Program-made: the position numbers and the translations under genes
Shown here: one piece after another, positions 40,801 to 52,600 of the stretch
Layout: each line of letters starts with the position of its first letter
Numbering within the stretch: position 1 is the first letter of the stretch
From: Sipunculus nudus
Taxonomy: Eukaryota; Annelida; Sipuncula; Golfingiida; Sipunculidae
Direction: 5' to 3'
DNA length: 64,000 nt
Assembly (NCBI GenBank): GCA_026874595.1
Contig: CM049316.1
Coordinates: 32,984,339-33,048,338 of the forward strand
Notes under the pieces: generated by a model
Seen by the model: only the letters and a program-made list of their open reading frames with translations
Database searches by the model: none
Told to the model about the DNA's origin: nothing

Positions 40801-42339
40801 TTCCTTTATCGAACTGAATACGGGAGTATCTCAAATGTATATGTAAACGCTCAGAGTCCTATGCTATATGACAAAAACATGACTTTGTCATGTAAAGAAT
40901 CCATAATAATTTGTCGTCTTTCATTCTGGGTACACGATTTTTCCAATCAGATCTTACATAATATGTGAGTATTCTTTACGTATAAAAGTGACACATGCTA
41001 AAACTTATATCTTACATAATCTGTATTCATCCCTTATATAAAAAAAGTGATACATTCTAAAAATATTTTATTTTTCATGTTAAACAATGTACAAGAGTAT
41101 CAGCAATGACACGTTCAAATATTAAGATATACGCGTTCCGAATCTTTTGTACGCTGCATAAACCATTTGTTTTCCCGGTAAAAGTAATGATCAGATGGAA
41201 AATAGTGAAAAATCGCACAAGTTACGGTGTCATGGCTAATTAGGCGCAACTTGAAAACCGGTGCTCAAGGATTCAGACAGTTTTCCAGCACGGCACTCTA
41301 TCCCATATCTGGTTGTCATGGGAACAAGACCAGCAGGCCATCCATCATCTCAGGGAGATGTTTCTCCGTCATAAGGCTGAGCAGATGCTTGAAAGCAGTT
41401 GGCGATTTATATCAAGAGCACGGGGTCATCCCTAAGTTATCTAAATAACAAGTTAGCCTATAATTCATTACCTTGTTTTCGGTTTGAGGATTTATGTAAT
41501 ACTAAGCCTGAAAGGTTTTCTAGATTTCTAGGCTTTTTCTTCTTTTCTACATGGCACTCTCGAGAGACCTTTTAAAATATAAAATAAATGTACTAAATTT
41601 GTGTTTAAAACCATCTAATTATGAACACATTGATATATTTTTTTTACATATGAACAACAAAAAGCGATCGGTTTTTATATTTTCCAGAATATAACATAAA
41701 GTGATGGTTTTATTCTTTTACAAGTCGGGGCTACTAGCACAATGAAATGCATAAGCGACCGGTCATCGGTCAAGGATGACAAAAGTGGTTTATAAACGTT
41801 CACACATTTTGAGTTCTTTTTTAATAGCTTTTATATCAAGAGACAAAATATTTCGACGGTTTCTCAGGATACTTCATGTAATGATTCGTCCTTCTAATTG
41901 GAAGAATATCGTGCAAATTCCCGTTAGACTCGCCCCTCTCACAATAATCATGATACTTTACCGATCACATATTGTTGAAATCAAAGTTCCTCGGACAGGC
42001 TTTGTGCGTGTATTGTGATACTCCGTCTAAAACATGGCTGAATATTCAACATCGGACGACCTCTGATTATGAAAGCAATGCATTAGTGCAGAGTGACCTA
42101 ATTAAACATTACCAATTAAACGTCAAATTAATTAGACCGATTAATAAGACGGAGTTAAATGTCGGAGGTAACCTGTCCGAAATACGTTCCAAATACGTCT
42201 AGTTGTAGAATCCTCTCATACCTAGCTGTATCGGACCTGGAAGAGTCTTAAAAAACGCCGGGCGCATGAGAAATAAGAATTTTGTAACCGCTGAAGTGCA
42301 TTAGGATTGGACAAGCTTTCGGAGGAGACCCTCGTCTAA
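37851..42339. other. Gene-free stretch
   Basis: AT-rich with no recognised exon. A frame at 41227-41448 reads like a basic mitochondrial presequence but has no ATG and no clear splice acceptor. Positions 42220-42560 become GC- and CpG-richer around the small ORF at 42340. Confidence 0.4.
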
Positions 42340-42477
42340 ATGTCAGGTACTTTTTACGACCTCAACAAACCCAGATTGGGGAATGAAATGGGAATAGAAG
42401 CGGGAGAAGATCTACATGATAAGATGAGAAGTGGATACTTCTCTCCCGGCGATCTTCTTGCGAGGAGAAACCATTGA
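42340..42477 (+). CDS. Candidate small ORF, 45 codons, unknown product
   Basis: An ATG at 42340 opens 45 codons ending in TGA at 42475-42477. The peptide is hydrophilic and mixed in composition, starting MSGTFYDLNK and ending GDLLARRNH, unlike the Ile/Lys/Tyr/Phe-rich random frames elsewhere in the window. The base at -3 is T, so the start context is not strong. It sits in a locally GC- and CpG-richer patch (about 42220-42560). I do not recognise it. It could be the start of a first coding exon whose donor lies inside the frame (GGTACT follows near 42346), a short secreted or cytosolic peptide, or chance. No downstream exon was found. Confidence 0.22.
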   Translation: MSGTFYDLNKPRLGNEMGIEAGEDLHDKMRSGYFSPGDLLARRNH

Positions 42478-42985
42478 TCCGGCCTCGTCTGCGACTCGGT
42501 TCCCGCTGTACGTGCACGGCTTCAGCTTCGCACTGCTGTGTTTAAACCGAAATCGTTTCCTCGTCCGTTTTCCTGTGATCTATAGGGTACAAATGTGTGC
42601 CCCCTGAATGGCACGGCAAAAATAGTCCTGCTCAACCAAAGTCATCACTTACGTTCTTTTGTTGCTTAACGGAAACAAAATTGGACTCCTTTTTATTGCC
42701 ACCACCGGAGCAGTCGGTCTTTTTCAAATGAGTTAATTCTATTTGGCAAAATGTTCCTTTCAGAATCAATTCCTTTTACCTTGGTGCTTAAATGTGGACA
42801 AAAGTTGATTCGGTTCAAGGGGATAAAATATATTTTAAAAGATTTATTTTCAAAATAACTCAGAAATAACATATAAATGGTGGGTCTTAATTTAAAAATT
42901 TAAAAGTACATTAAAATACTTACTCAACATTGAAATAAATAAAATATAATCGTTACTTACTTATTTATATTGTTACTTGCTTTTA
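42478..42985. other. Gene-free stretch
   Basis: The first ~80 bp share the GC-richer character of the patch before it, then the sequence returns to AT-rich with no features. Confidence 0.4.
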
Positions 42986-43158
42986 AATTGGAACCTTTTC
43001 TTACGAGCACCCTCTGTACTATGGGCACATCCTTTTTACGGCCACTTGCATTCACTCCCTTGAAAGTGGGTCCCGAAAAATACAACCCCCTCTACTAAGG
43101 GCACCCTTCTATCGCGGGGAAAATGTCCGGTCCCCTCCGTAATACGGAGGTTCTACTG
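42986..43158. mobile_element. Pogo/Tigger-like MITE, copy 2
   Basis: The right end reads CCTCCGTAATACGGAGGTTCTACTG followed by TA, with a perfect 'cctccgta/tacggagg' palindrome close to the terminus. The left end is decayed but preceded by TA (42984-42985) and enters 'ggaacctttt', aligning with copy 1. Internal order matches copy 1: 'ctctgtacta.ggg', 'cctttgaaagt.gg', 'ctattaagggcacc', 'ccggtcccgcc' or its variants. The length is 173 bp. Confidence 0.65.
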
Positions 43159-43167
43159 TATATATAC

Positions 43168-43222
<55 letters not shown>
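43159..43222. repeat. (TA)n microsatellite abutting a MITE
   Basis: TATATACATT followed by about 54 bp of pure AT dinucleotides, beginning at the TA that flanks the preceding element. Confidence 0.95.
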
Positions 43223-43226
<4 letters not shown>

Positions 43227-44154
43227 ATCGTAATGCGTATTTATGGGTTACGATTAAACTGTTTAGGAATGTATCCAGTAATCTTATGCATCCACCATCC
43301 CCTCTTGGGATTATTCCTAAATCTCTTGCGTTAGGTACACCATGAAAATCATATTTATTACTCTTGTATATCAATTTAATATATAATCATATCATATGTA
43401 TGAATTTTCCTGCTGTTCAGACATGTATTCATATCATACCCTCACCGCAGTGTAATATCAACAGTAATGGCGTCTAACTTAAATCTGTACCCAGCGATCA
43501 ATAATACACAACCATTAACTGCAATATTTAACGCTTCGTACAGCTTCATTGTTGAACGTTCGAACACCGTTTCCCATTTGTTTCATGAAATAAATATGAT
43601 TTTTTTTCTATTTTGCTGCTGGGCAATTGTGAAAAGTCACGCCAATATAACATTTGGGCTGATGCTCTTTGCGCTGACAGTGGAATAATGGCACCATTCG
43701 TTACAGTCCTTGGTAGCGTATAACAACCAATATGGTGACTTAGGGGATGGATAAAGTGGACAAAAATGCCAGTTTCTACAAGAATATAAAGCGTCGAGGC
43801 ATGAAATCCTTATAGTTGAGATAAATTCCCGACCTGAGGCTATATGTCCTTTTTGAACCCTAGGCTGCAAATTAGTATCATGCGTTTTTACTATAATTTA
43901 TTGGCCGTTAAAGTGATCAATTACCTCGTCCGCTTTTGAAGACGACTCCGCATAACTTAGCTTCCCACAGACAATTAGGGCTGATAGTTAGCCTGGTGAG
44001 GCTGTGATATGATCCCCTTGCTTAATCTACATTGTACGATCTTGTTCTTTAAGCTCGTTGCTTTGTTCTATTTCAAACAAATGTTTCAAAGCATTATATT
44101 CTACAAATGCCACATATTAAATAAACCTCAAACCATTTCATTAATAATAAATTT
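43223..44154. other. Gene-free stretch
   Basis: No supportable exon or repeat. Confidence 0.4.
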
Positions 44155-44266
44155 CCTTGTAAATCTTAATACAAATCGAATCCCTTGTCAGTTTTAATAC
44201 CAACTGAATCCCTTGTAAGTGTTAATAAAAACAGAATCTCTTGTCAGTTTAAATACAAATAATTGG
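44155..44266. repeat. 28-bp minisatellite, four copies
   Basis: 'ccttgt' or 'tcttgt' anchors occur at 44155, 44183, 44211 and 44239, exactly 28 bp apart. Each is followed by a variant of 'cagttttaataca' and 'aactgaatc'. The units differ at several positions. Confidence 0.9.
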
Positions 44267-44719
44267 TCCTGGTTGTCAAGATTCAGTGCAAAGGATTAAG
44301 TTTAATTAATTAACATTAAAATAACGTTGAATGTTGGCTTAACTGTTTAAACCGAACAAATATATTAACAGAAGCGCAATAGGATTTGTTGCGTAGCAGA
44401 GGTATTTCGCAAAACGATTTCTAATTAATTTGCGTATCATAATATCACAACCATTGTATCACCTTTCTTTGTATACGGTTCTTAACGGTTAACAATAATA
44501 CCATTCAATGTTTAATTACTTTGCAATCATATTTTGCTTTTCTGGTAACTAAGCGGAAATATATCCAAGTTTATATATGTATACGAGGCATTAATAAACT
44601 TATACAGACATTATATCCCAAAGATATATTGACATATTTAGAACAAGTTGACAATAAAACAATGGTGTATACAGTAATCTCCATATGAATCTTTTCGTAC
44701 CTCTAGTGAAATCTAGTTA

Positions 44720-45115
44720 TAGAACCCCAGAGAATCGCTGTAATGTCTTAACGACAGGTTATGACCGCTGGATTTTTCCTAACCCCCTGCATATAAAACC
44801 TTAAATCCAGAAGGCTTGAAATACTATATCATACTTATCATATGGATATCTTTATACTCATTCAATAGACAGTGCCACACACAGGTCACGGACCTATCCT
44901 TTAATAAAATCCCCCCCTTCTACATTAGCTTATATAGCATTCATTTAAGTGAGCTCTAAATCTTTAATTTTGAGATCTGGAATATTATATAAACTTAAAA
45001 CCGTCATAGGGTTTTGAACTTTCTTTATCTTCCTTATTAGAGAGCAGGTGATATTCGATAGAACCTCAGATATTGGCTCCATCCAATGTCTCAACGACAG
45101 GTTATGACGTTTTGA
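44720..45115. repeat. Diverged direct duplication, about 340 bp apart
   Basis: 'aatgtcttaacgacaggtta' at 44742 recurs as 'aatgtctcaacgacaggtta' at 45085. Each copy is preceded about 20 bases upstream by 'agaacc.cagat' or 'agaaccccagag'. Sequence between the blocks is poorly conserved, so only the duplicated blocks are certain. Confidence 0.6.
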
Positions 45116-45693
45116 CTGTTCTAAGAAAATATAAAAACATTAAAACATATTATTTCGAATAAATTTATAAATAAATTTATCAATAAATTCTTTGCAGATG
45201 AGTAGTAGTCCATTTGTAAAATAGTCTCGCAATATGAAAAATGATTTTTTTGTTATTCAACAGTGCGCTGCATCATTCGAAAGCAGGAGAGATGTGAAGA
45301 TGTTGACAAAATCCACGGCTGCGGTCCAATGCCGTGAAATAACTTTACGACGCGCTTCAGTTTGAAGTCGATTCCTTGTAAGAATACTACTTTGAATCAA
45401 ACGAAAGCGAGGATCGTAAAATATGTTGCTAGTTTGATATTAGAACATGTTTTGGCCATTTATTTACGAGAGACCCGGTTGGGAGACCGAGGTGTGATAG
45501 ATTGCACCTTAGGTGTGAACTCAAGATAGCGAGGCGTGAGCTCGTTCAGGTTTATTGCCCCGCGTGGACAGGGTATTGCGCAATCAGCAACAATGGGCGC
45601 TGGCCATATGATTGACACACGTATAGATCGGCAGTGTAATCAGAACGCGGCTCAAAATGATTCTTTCGGCTTAGTTCATGTTCCTTATTTACA
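45116..45693. other. Gene-free stretch
   Basis: No supportable exon; the frame at 45536-45883 is interrupted in composition by the following TA tract. Confidence 0.4.
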
Positions 45694-45712
45694 TTTATAT
45701 ATATATATATAT
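45694..45712. repeat. Short (TA)n tract
   Basis: About 19 bp of TA dinucleotides. Confidence 0.85.
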
Positions 45713-45946
45713 GCATTTATTAGTAACTTCATTTCGTGTGACTGTTACAATGACGAACTCAATTGCGTCAAGGCTCAAGCATGTCGGTATATTGTCTATA
45801 CACAGTCTATGTCGATAATGACTATGTTTCAAAATTACATGTGTAAAGTAAAATATTTTTTATATAATTATATTGATTGGTAGAATCGCTGTGTTCGTTA
45901 TGAAAGTGTAAAAATGTATGTTTGAGCCCTAAAACTACATGTTTGT

Positions 45947-46044
45947 AAAAAAAAATCAGCATCGCGCAGATTCGAACTCACACGGTATGCCCTATAGCAA
46001 ATTTTGACCAACTATTCTAACCACTACGCCATTCTAGCTCTCCT
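45947..46044 (-). ncRNA. tRNA-like pol III element (tRNA pseudogene or SINE head)
   Basis: On the minus strand there is a perfect A box TGGCGTAGTGG (46031-46021) in the sequence 'agctagaatggcgtagtggt'. A B-box-like AGTTCGAATCT follows after about 41 bases (45978-45968), differing from the consensus only at its two end positions. A run of nine T (45955-45947) then provides a typical pol III terminator. The D-arm side ('tagtggttagaa') looks tRNA-derived, but the acceptor and T stems do not pair well and no anticodon arm is convincing, so a functional tRNA is unlikely. A tRNA-derived SINE or pseudogene is the better reading. No target-site duplication was identified. Confidence 0.5.
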
Positions 46045-48441
46045 ATCGGGACTTGTATTTATGGTAATATTACAAATATGTACAAATCGCGCGTGCCCGA
46101 AGATACAGTTCCGGTATAGAATTTATTTTGTTTAGTCATAGGCCTATATATGTCAGTGCCTCTCAGTCATTTGCCTTTTCCCAATTCAGCATTCGCGCCA
46201 TTATACACGTTTTCATTTAGTTCATCATTTACGATAAATATAGATCTTTATTTGAATCAGTTGTAAGCTTTATGCTGGTGTCAATGTAGACGCCATGAGA
46301 CCAGTCCACCGGTCATTTGGCTCAGTGCCCAACTTCACACCTCCCCCGAGTTTTATTGCCCCTGTGTTATCCGAAGTCACACCTTCTTATCAGGTAATTA
46401 GCACCTAGTCTTGGTACCACTGTAGCTCTCGGGGCTGCTGGGGTCCCTGTGTATGGCCGTGGCACTAGGGGTGAACATGGGCTTGGCAGCGAATGTGTTA
46501 AAATAAAAAAAATTTAAATATGATAATTTAGCAATGAACATATACGTTTGTGCTCAAACATGGTTTATAGTACAGCGCACTGAATTACGTTACGTTCTTG
46601 TGTAGTTAATGTTTGGGCGGCACATTATTTCATGGTTTAATCATTGAAGGATCCTTAACGACCAGCGCCACACAGGAGTTCACTTATCCACACCTGACGT
46701 TTCACATGTGAGGAATGTACAAGGAACATGCTGTACTTGATTATGCGAGGAATATGTATAATTTATATTCTTTGGTATGATTTATAATTTAACATACACA
46801 CGCACATTACACATACACGCACAAGTCGGTTAAATGTCGCCATACCATTTTTTTCAGAATAAACTGTTTTCTGTAAGTTATTGTCTTAATATATTTTGCT
46901 TAATACCTATCTTATAGTTACCTTTATCCACATTCAATGGAATAAGGCCGGATTTAGGGGAGGGGAGAGCTTTTTCGACCGAACATATCGAAAGCCGAAC
47001 AAAGCCGAAACAAACACGAACATGATACTTTTGAAACTACCTAAAATTACGCCATTACAGCCAACGTAAGAGGGCATGTCCTTTTCAATATTCCTCTCTG
47101 AGGCCCACCTAAAATATGAGACCACCCTTCTGTTATTGTACAAATATGTGAAGTAGAATTTTTCAAGAATGTTCAATGTTGTGTTCCATCAATCGTACGG
47201 TTAAGCGTAAGATCTGAGGGATTTTCATCATACTGATCAACCAGACCAGTAAGGGTGGTCCGGGCAGTGTGTTTACCTGCATGTTGTATTTACGGAACCC
47301 CGTCCCTGTTTGTTTAACCAGGTGGGGTCTGGTCTGTACAAACTGTGTACATCAACGCTAATTCTGAAACTAGTTCAAACAGCTGCCAGACGGACGTGCA
47401 GCCGGGAATTCTACTAGAATATGACCAACCTAGGGGGCCCCAGATCTTCTTTGGGTTTCTTTTCTATAATGTTAGTCAATATTTAAAACAATAACTGTCG
47501 ATAAAGAACCAGATAGCCTGGTGGTTATGCAGAATTGGATCAACAATATACTAAAAAAGGTGTATGAGTTTAAACAATTGCCCTAATACCTTGGAAAAGA
47601 GTTTATTATAATAAAGTCAAAAGGTGTTAACTACATGCAGGCTAAATTGTTACAAAAGAGGACTGAATGTTAGTAACCCTTGATCTCACAACTATCTGAA
47701 CTAAATGTTTATAATCGCCAACCCCCGCAGCCGGCGACTGAGCGATAATAGGGAACTGTTTATGGTGTATACGACCTTGGAAATTAGGTCAAGGTCAAAA
47801 ATAAATATTAAGTGCAAATCTGTGACCTGTGATCAATAATGAGCGCAAAGGTCAGTTTTTGAAAATCAGCTATATCTTAGATCTGGCATAACATATTGTA
47901 AGCGATAATTTTGATCGCTGTAAGCCATAAGAAAGTCCCTAATATTAATGTAGAAAAATATCTCATAAATCCCTTATGTTTTATACACTTTCATAGACTT
48001 ACATACACCGCAAGCTGGAATACACCATTGAAAGCCTTAATTGCCTGGAGAATAGTCCTCATCGAAGTGGAGAAACACTGAATATGAATCAAATGTTTCA
48101 TTCACTACCGCTTATGGTTTCCTTCTTTAATGTTTAAGTATTTCATAATCATCACCAGAACCGATGAACGCCCCTAATTGGACTCTAGCAGGTATCCTTC
48201 GAGTGGTGAAGCACCATTTCGTATGATACACCATACTTAAATGTACAATTTATAATTCAAAGCTCAATGTTATTAAATTTTAAACGATAATGCATAGAAA
48301 TAAGGGTGGTCCATGAATATTTCTTGTTCATAATATATTACAAAAAAAGTTAAATGCTATGTAATTTTCACATTTTAAATATCATTTCACTATCATAGTA
48401 CTGTCTGTAACAAAGCGTCTCATGACAAATACAAACGCTGA
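46045..48441. other. Gene-free stretch
   Basis: No supportable exon. A 'ggccggatttaggggagggg' segment at about 46949 is faintly like the GCGGATCCAG element but has no partner terminus. Confidence 0.4.
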
Positions 48442-48480
48442 AATAATAATAATAATAATATTATATATATATATATATAT

Positions 48481-48527
<47 letters not shown>
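48442..48527. repeat. Compound (AAT)n-(TA)n microsatellite
   Basis: About six AAT units pass directly into about 65 bp of TA with one AGA interruption near 48481. Confidence 0.95.
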
Positions 48528-48528
<1 letters not shown>

Positions 48529-51407
48529 CTGGACAGAATGGTTGGAGACTTGTAGAAAGAGACTCATGAAACATTAAATCTACTGTTATAAAATCGTAAA
48601 TCCTCGTTTGATCGTTACCCTTTAATTTCAACGGATATTTACCAAGTTACATCCTTGGCCTTGGCTACCTGAAGATAACAGTGCAGATAAGGGGTATGGT
48701 TTATACGTAATTTTATAAAGAACCTGTGCAATTTAAATGTTCTGTTAAAGGTCATAGCAGGGTTGAAGGCAGTAACGGTTGGAAAAGGTTAATAAAAAGT
48801 AAATGATCACGGTTCTGTCAGCTGCAAACCTACAGCTTTAATTTATAAGCTCTACTTTTATAAAAAAAAAATAAACTGTAGTTTAGCAGAGATTTAGAAA
48901 CAAAAGCGCAGCAAGATAAACTTAAGAACGACAGGACGTGACTGACGTAATGAAATGAACATGCCCCTGTGAAATCTACACTTGTCAGTTTCACATAATC
49001 CGGTCACGTGGGTGGGATGCCGTGAAACAACAGGTTTGGACACTTGTCAAGCAACTAAATATACTTCTGACAGGAATTCGACTTCCGGTTACAAATAATT
49101 TTTTCTCTAAGATGCATTGGTGAGTGGAGAGTTTATTGTCTAATAATATCCAGTGCTGAAAGAAGATGTTCACTCTAAGTGGATTTTCCCTACAGAAATA
49201 CCACTGATCGTTTGAAAGAATAAATACTGATATTTTCGGTATATATTATTCACAGAAGCTTGACACAATGTAAACAAATATTGGACGAAAATTAGAGGTA
49301 GATAGGCCTCCGGTCCACACCAGCCTTTCTATCAGATAATCAATAAATTGAACTAGTTTATACTTGCTTTGAGGGGTTTCGCACCTTAAATAAACCATCT
49401 GATCCCCAAAAAACACGTGATTTTGAATTTCAATCTATTTTACTTGTATAACTTATCCCGTCTTACTACTATCAAGTGTTTTATTAATTATCTATGTGTG
49501 TTGGATCATTTTCGGGATCAACACCAAATCTGTGCCTGTAATACATGTCGTTATGTTTAAGGGATACCTGTATATGATTCTATATGCGAGGATCTCTATA
49601 ATATCTATGGCTAAAACCGTGATTAAAAAAATCAAGAGTTTATGTTTCACAACCTTTGGAATCTTTATAATGATTTGATATCAGATCAGATGCGTCCCGG
49701 CATGAGCAGCCATCTTTGTATTAGCTTGTCATATATACATAATGTTTACACGATACCAATCCGTGAACACTTACAACAGGATAAAACACATTAACTCTAT
49801 ACAAATCTTAACAAATGAGCACAAGCATATATAAGCTAAAAATAAAATTGTTTCTTCTCCAGAAATAATCCAACAAAATCCTGTGTAGAAAGAGACGAAC
49901 ATGACATCCACTAAGCGAGCAGCCTCTTTAAGTCAGCTAGATCTTACCTTGCCTCCAGTTAACTATTTATAGACCTTATCTTTTCCTCTCTATCTCCTCT
50001 ATATTTCTCCTAATCTTAGGGCCTAATAGTAAATAAATAATAATTAAACACACACTTAGATATCATCTTTATCGTTGCTGAAGGACACTCCCTCAACTCG
50101 AGCGCCATCTTTTCCTTTTTTGGTTAACATGATACCATCCTGTCAGCTGGGGCTTTTTTTCTGAATGTAACCTATGAACTTGACCATCATAAGTTGGGCT
50201 GATATCATTTATGTAAAAACATTTCTCACACTTATAAATAATTTTTTCCTTAACAAATGTGTAAGCTAAGTGTCTAATTCCCTTGTGGAAAATCAGGCCC
50301 ATTAATCTTCTAAACTGCATTATTCTTTTCGTTCCCTAGAAATGTAACATAAAAAGTTTGAAACAAACACAGGTGGCACGAGGTGAAAGAACATACTATA
50401 ATTTAGACTGCGGGTGTTCCACTCTGCGTGGTCGGGAATATGTATTGTGTTGAAAAATTGCACACATTTATACGACTGATTTTCCTTCTCAGTCTCTGCC
50501 TATACCTTGTCAGATTCAAGTCTACGGTCGAGTCGAAAGTTCGACTTGTCTTTTTCTGATTTTCCCCAGATCTTTTATTGTCTCTCAGACGGACTGTGAA
50601 AGGCCCGGACCTCAGCAACATGATATCCAACTCACGATCCGTATCAACATCGGCGCCGACGTCAGGCCAACCAGGAAATTAGACCGGCGCAGTTTGATTG
50701 GAAATTTTGAAAAGGGGGCAAATGGAGTTTGTTCCGCTTTCTGTTGAAATTGGTTTTGTAATTTTACAAAAAACCCGTTCTGTTGTGTTTCGTCATGCAC
50801 ATAGCTTTGTCAGTAAATTGTTCCTAGCTTTTAATTCAGTAAACGAAAAACCTTACCGGGTTGCCGGGTTATAATTATAAAAGATCTGACATGGTTGTTC
50901 CTGTAATCAAATTGTATTTAAAATAGGGCAGATCTTTCCATCAATTTGGACCGTTCACTTCAAAATAGAGATTTATTTATTTTCTAACTTACTGATAGAT
51001 ATTATGTTTTCTTTTAGTGACTATTGCCTGTTGCCTACGAATGAGTTTATTCCAGTTACCTTGTTATAAACCGTGAAATGCAAAGATAGCTTCCCTAGTT
51101 ATACGTCAGATCAAATGTGGGACACGTTAGAAATGCTTCAACCTAATTATAAAAGAGAAATCTTTAGAATGCAAACGTTGGAGGTATACTTCAACAGCAC
51201 TTATCATTTAACCTATCATTTAACGCACCTATGTGCAAATAAACACCTTTGCTGTTTCAACGGTGTGTATGCAGATTACATGTCGATCGCATGAATGCTG
51301 ATAAAACTATTAGGAAGGCTGGAGCTTTCAGCTGAACCTAGACTGCCGTAAAATACCTTAATCGACACATTCATTATTAAAGCGATCCCCCTTTGTCCGA
51401 AGTCCGT
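48528..51407. other. Gene-free stretch
   Basis: Short frames only (60-76 codons), none with recognisable motifs. Confidence 0.4.
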
Positions 51408-52600
51408 CCGGCCGTTAACAGGGCACCAATCGTAACTGATAGATCTAGTAAATTCTGACTGTACGTCCAAAGAGGTCCTAGGGAAATCTCCTTGGAAACC
51501 TGAAATTAGGTTTTGGTGACCTAAATTCTTCGACCTACTCGCCGAAAACATGATTTTTTTTTTCAGACGGAGCACAAATTGTATCCATAAGGCCTAGATT
51601 CTTCTAATGTAGCATTCAGGGAAGTTCTAAGCGATGTGAAATAAGGTCACCTCGGCCTATTTTCTGCGACCTATAGGGAAAAGATGTCATAAGAGCACCC
51701 TGAATGTCAGATGGGCACAAATTTTATCTGTGGGCACAAATTGTATCTGTTAGGCTTAGAATCTTCTTCAGCAGCATCCAGGGAAATTCTGGGCAAATAT
51801 CCTTGAAAACCTGAAATTAGGTCATCATAATCTATAATCGGTGACATGAATTTAGGTTATAGTGACCTATATTCTGCGATCTATAGGAGAAAGATGTCAT
51901 ATTAGCATCCTGAATTGCAGATTGGCACAAATTGTATCTGTTAGGCCGAGTATATTCTAACGCAACAATCAGAGAGATGAACTTTGGTCACTGTGACATA
52001 TATTTGATGAGCTATAAGAAAAAAAAACATGATTTTAATACTGTGAAAGTCAGATGAACACAAATCATAACGGTTGGACCTAAAACCTTCTTACCTAATA
52101 TTCACGGAGGTCCCGGGCAAATCTACTTCAACACCGCAGATCAGCTCATTTTGTCCTAAATAGTGATGTACGTGCAGAAAACCTCATTTTGAGCACCAGA
52201 AAGTCATACGTGGCCATAATCTATAATGTTGGATCCAGAAACGTGACCAAAATAACGTCACTATGACTATATTCTTTGAGCTATGTGACAGAACATAATT
52301 CTATAGACATGTTATTCAGACGGGCACAAATGGTATCCTTTGGACCTAGAAACTTCTAATTTAATCACGGATCCCTGTAGGGGGCCCTGTAAAATCTTCT
52401 TCGAAACCGTAAATAAGGTCATTGTGACCCATATTCTGTGAGCATTTAGCACCATATAAGTTGGATTGACATATATTGTAGCAATTCGACATACAACATA
52501 ACATCTAGGAAGTTTTCGGTAAAACCTTTCCGGATACTGTATCCTATTTTCTAAAGCCTATGAAAAAAATACCTGATTGTGAGCACTCTGGAAGTCATTC
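51408..52600. repeat. Decayed tandem array, about eight units of 110-210 bp
   Basis: Blocks recur in fixed order: 'gggcacaaattgtatctgtt', 'gg.cctagattcttctaa', 'cagggaaattctgggcaaat', 'ccttgaaaacctgaaattag', 'gtcattgtgacctatattct', then 'gacctataggaaaaagatgt'. Units start near 51415, 51566, 51715, 51926, 52050, 52214, 52325 and 52460. They diverge increasingly to the right and vary in length through indels; the unit at 51715 carries an internal partial duplication of the palindromic block. There is no coding frame across the units. An old satellite-like array is the simplest reading. Confidence 0.8.

Noticed and set aside
41209-41448. Arg-rich frame resembling a mitochondrial presequence
   Set aside because: There is no in-frame ATG before an upstream TGA and no clear splice acceptor, so it is probably chance.
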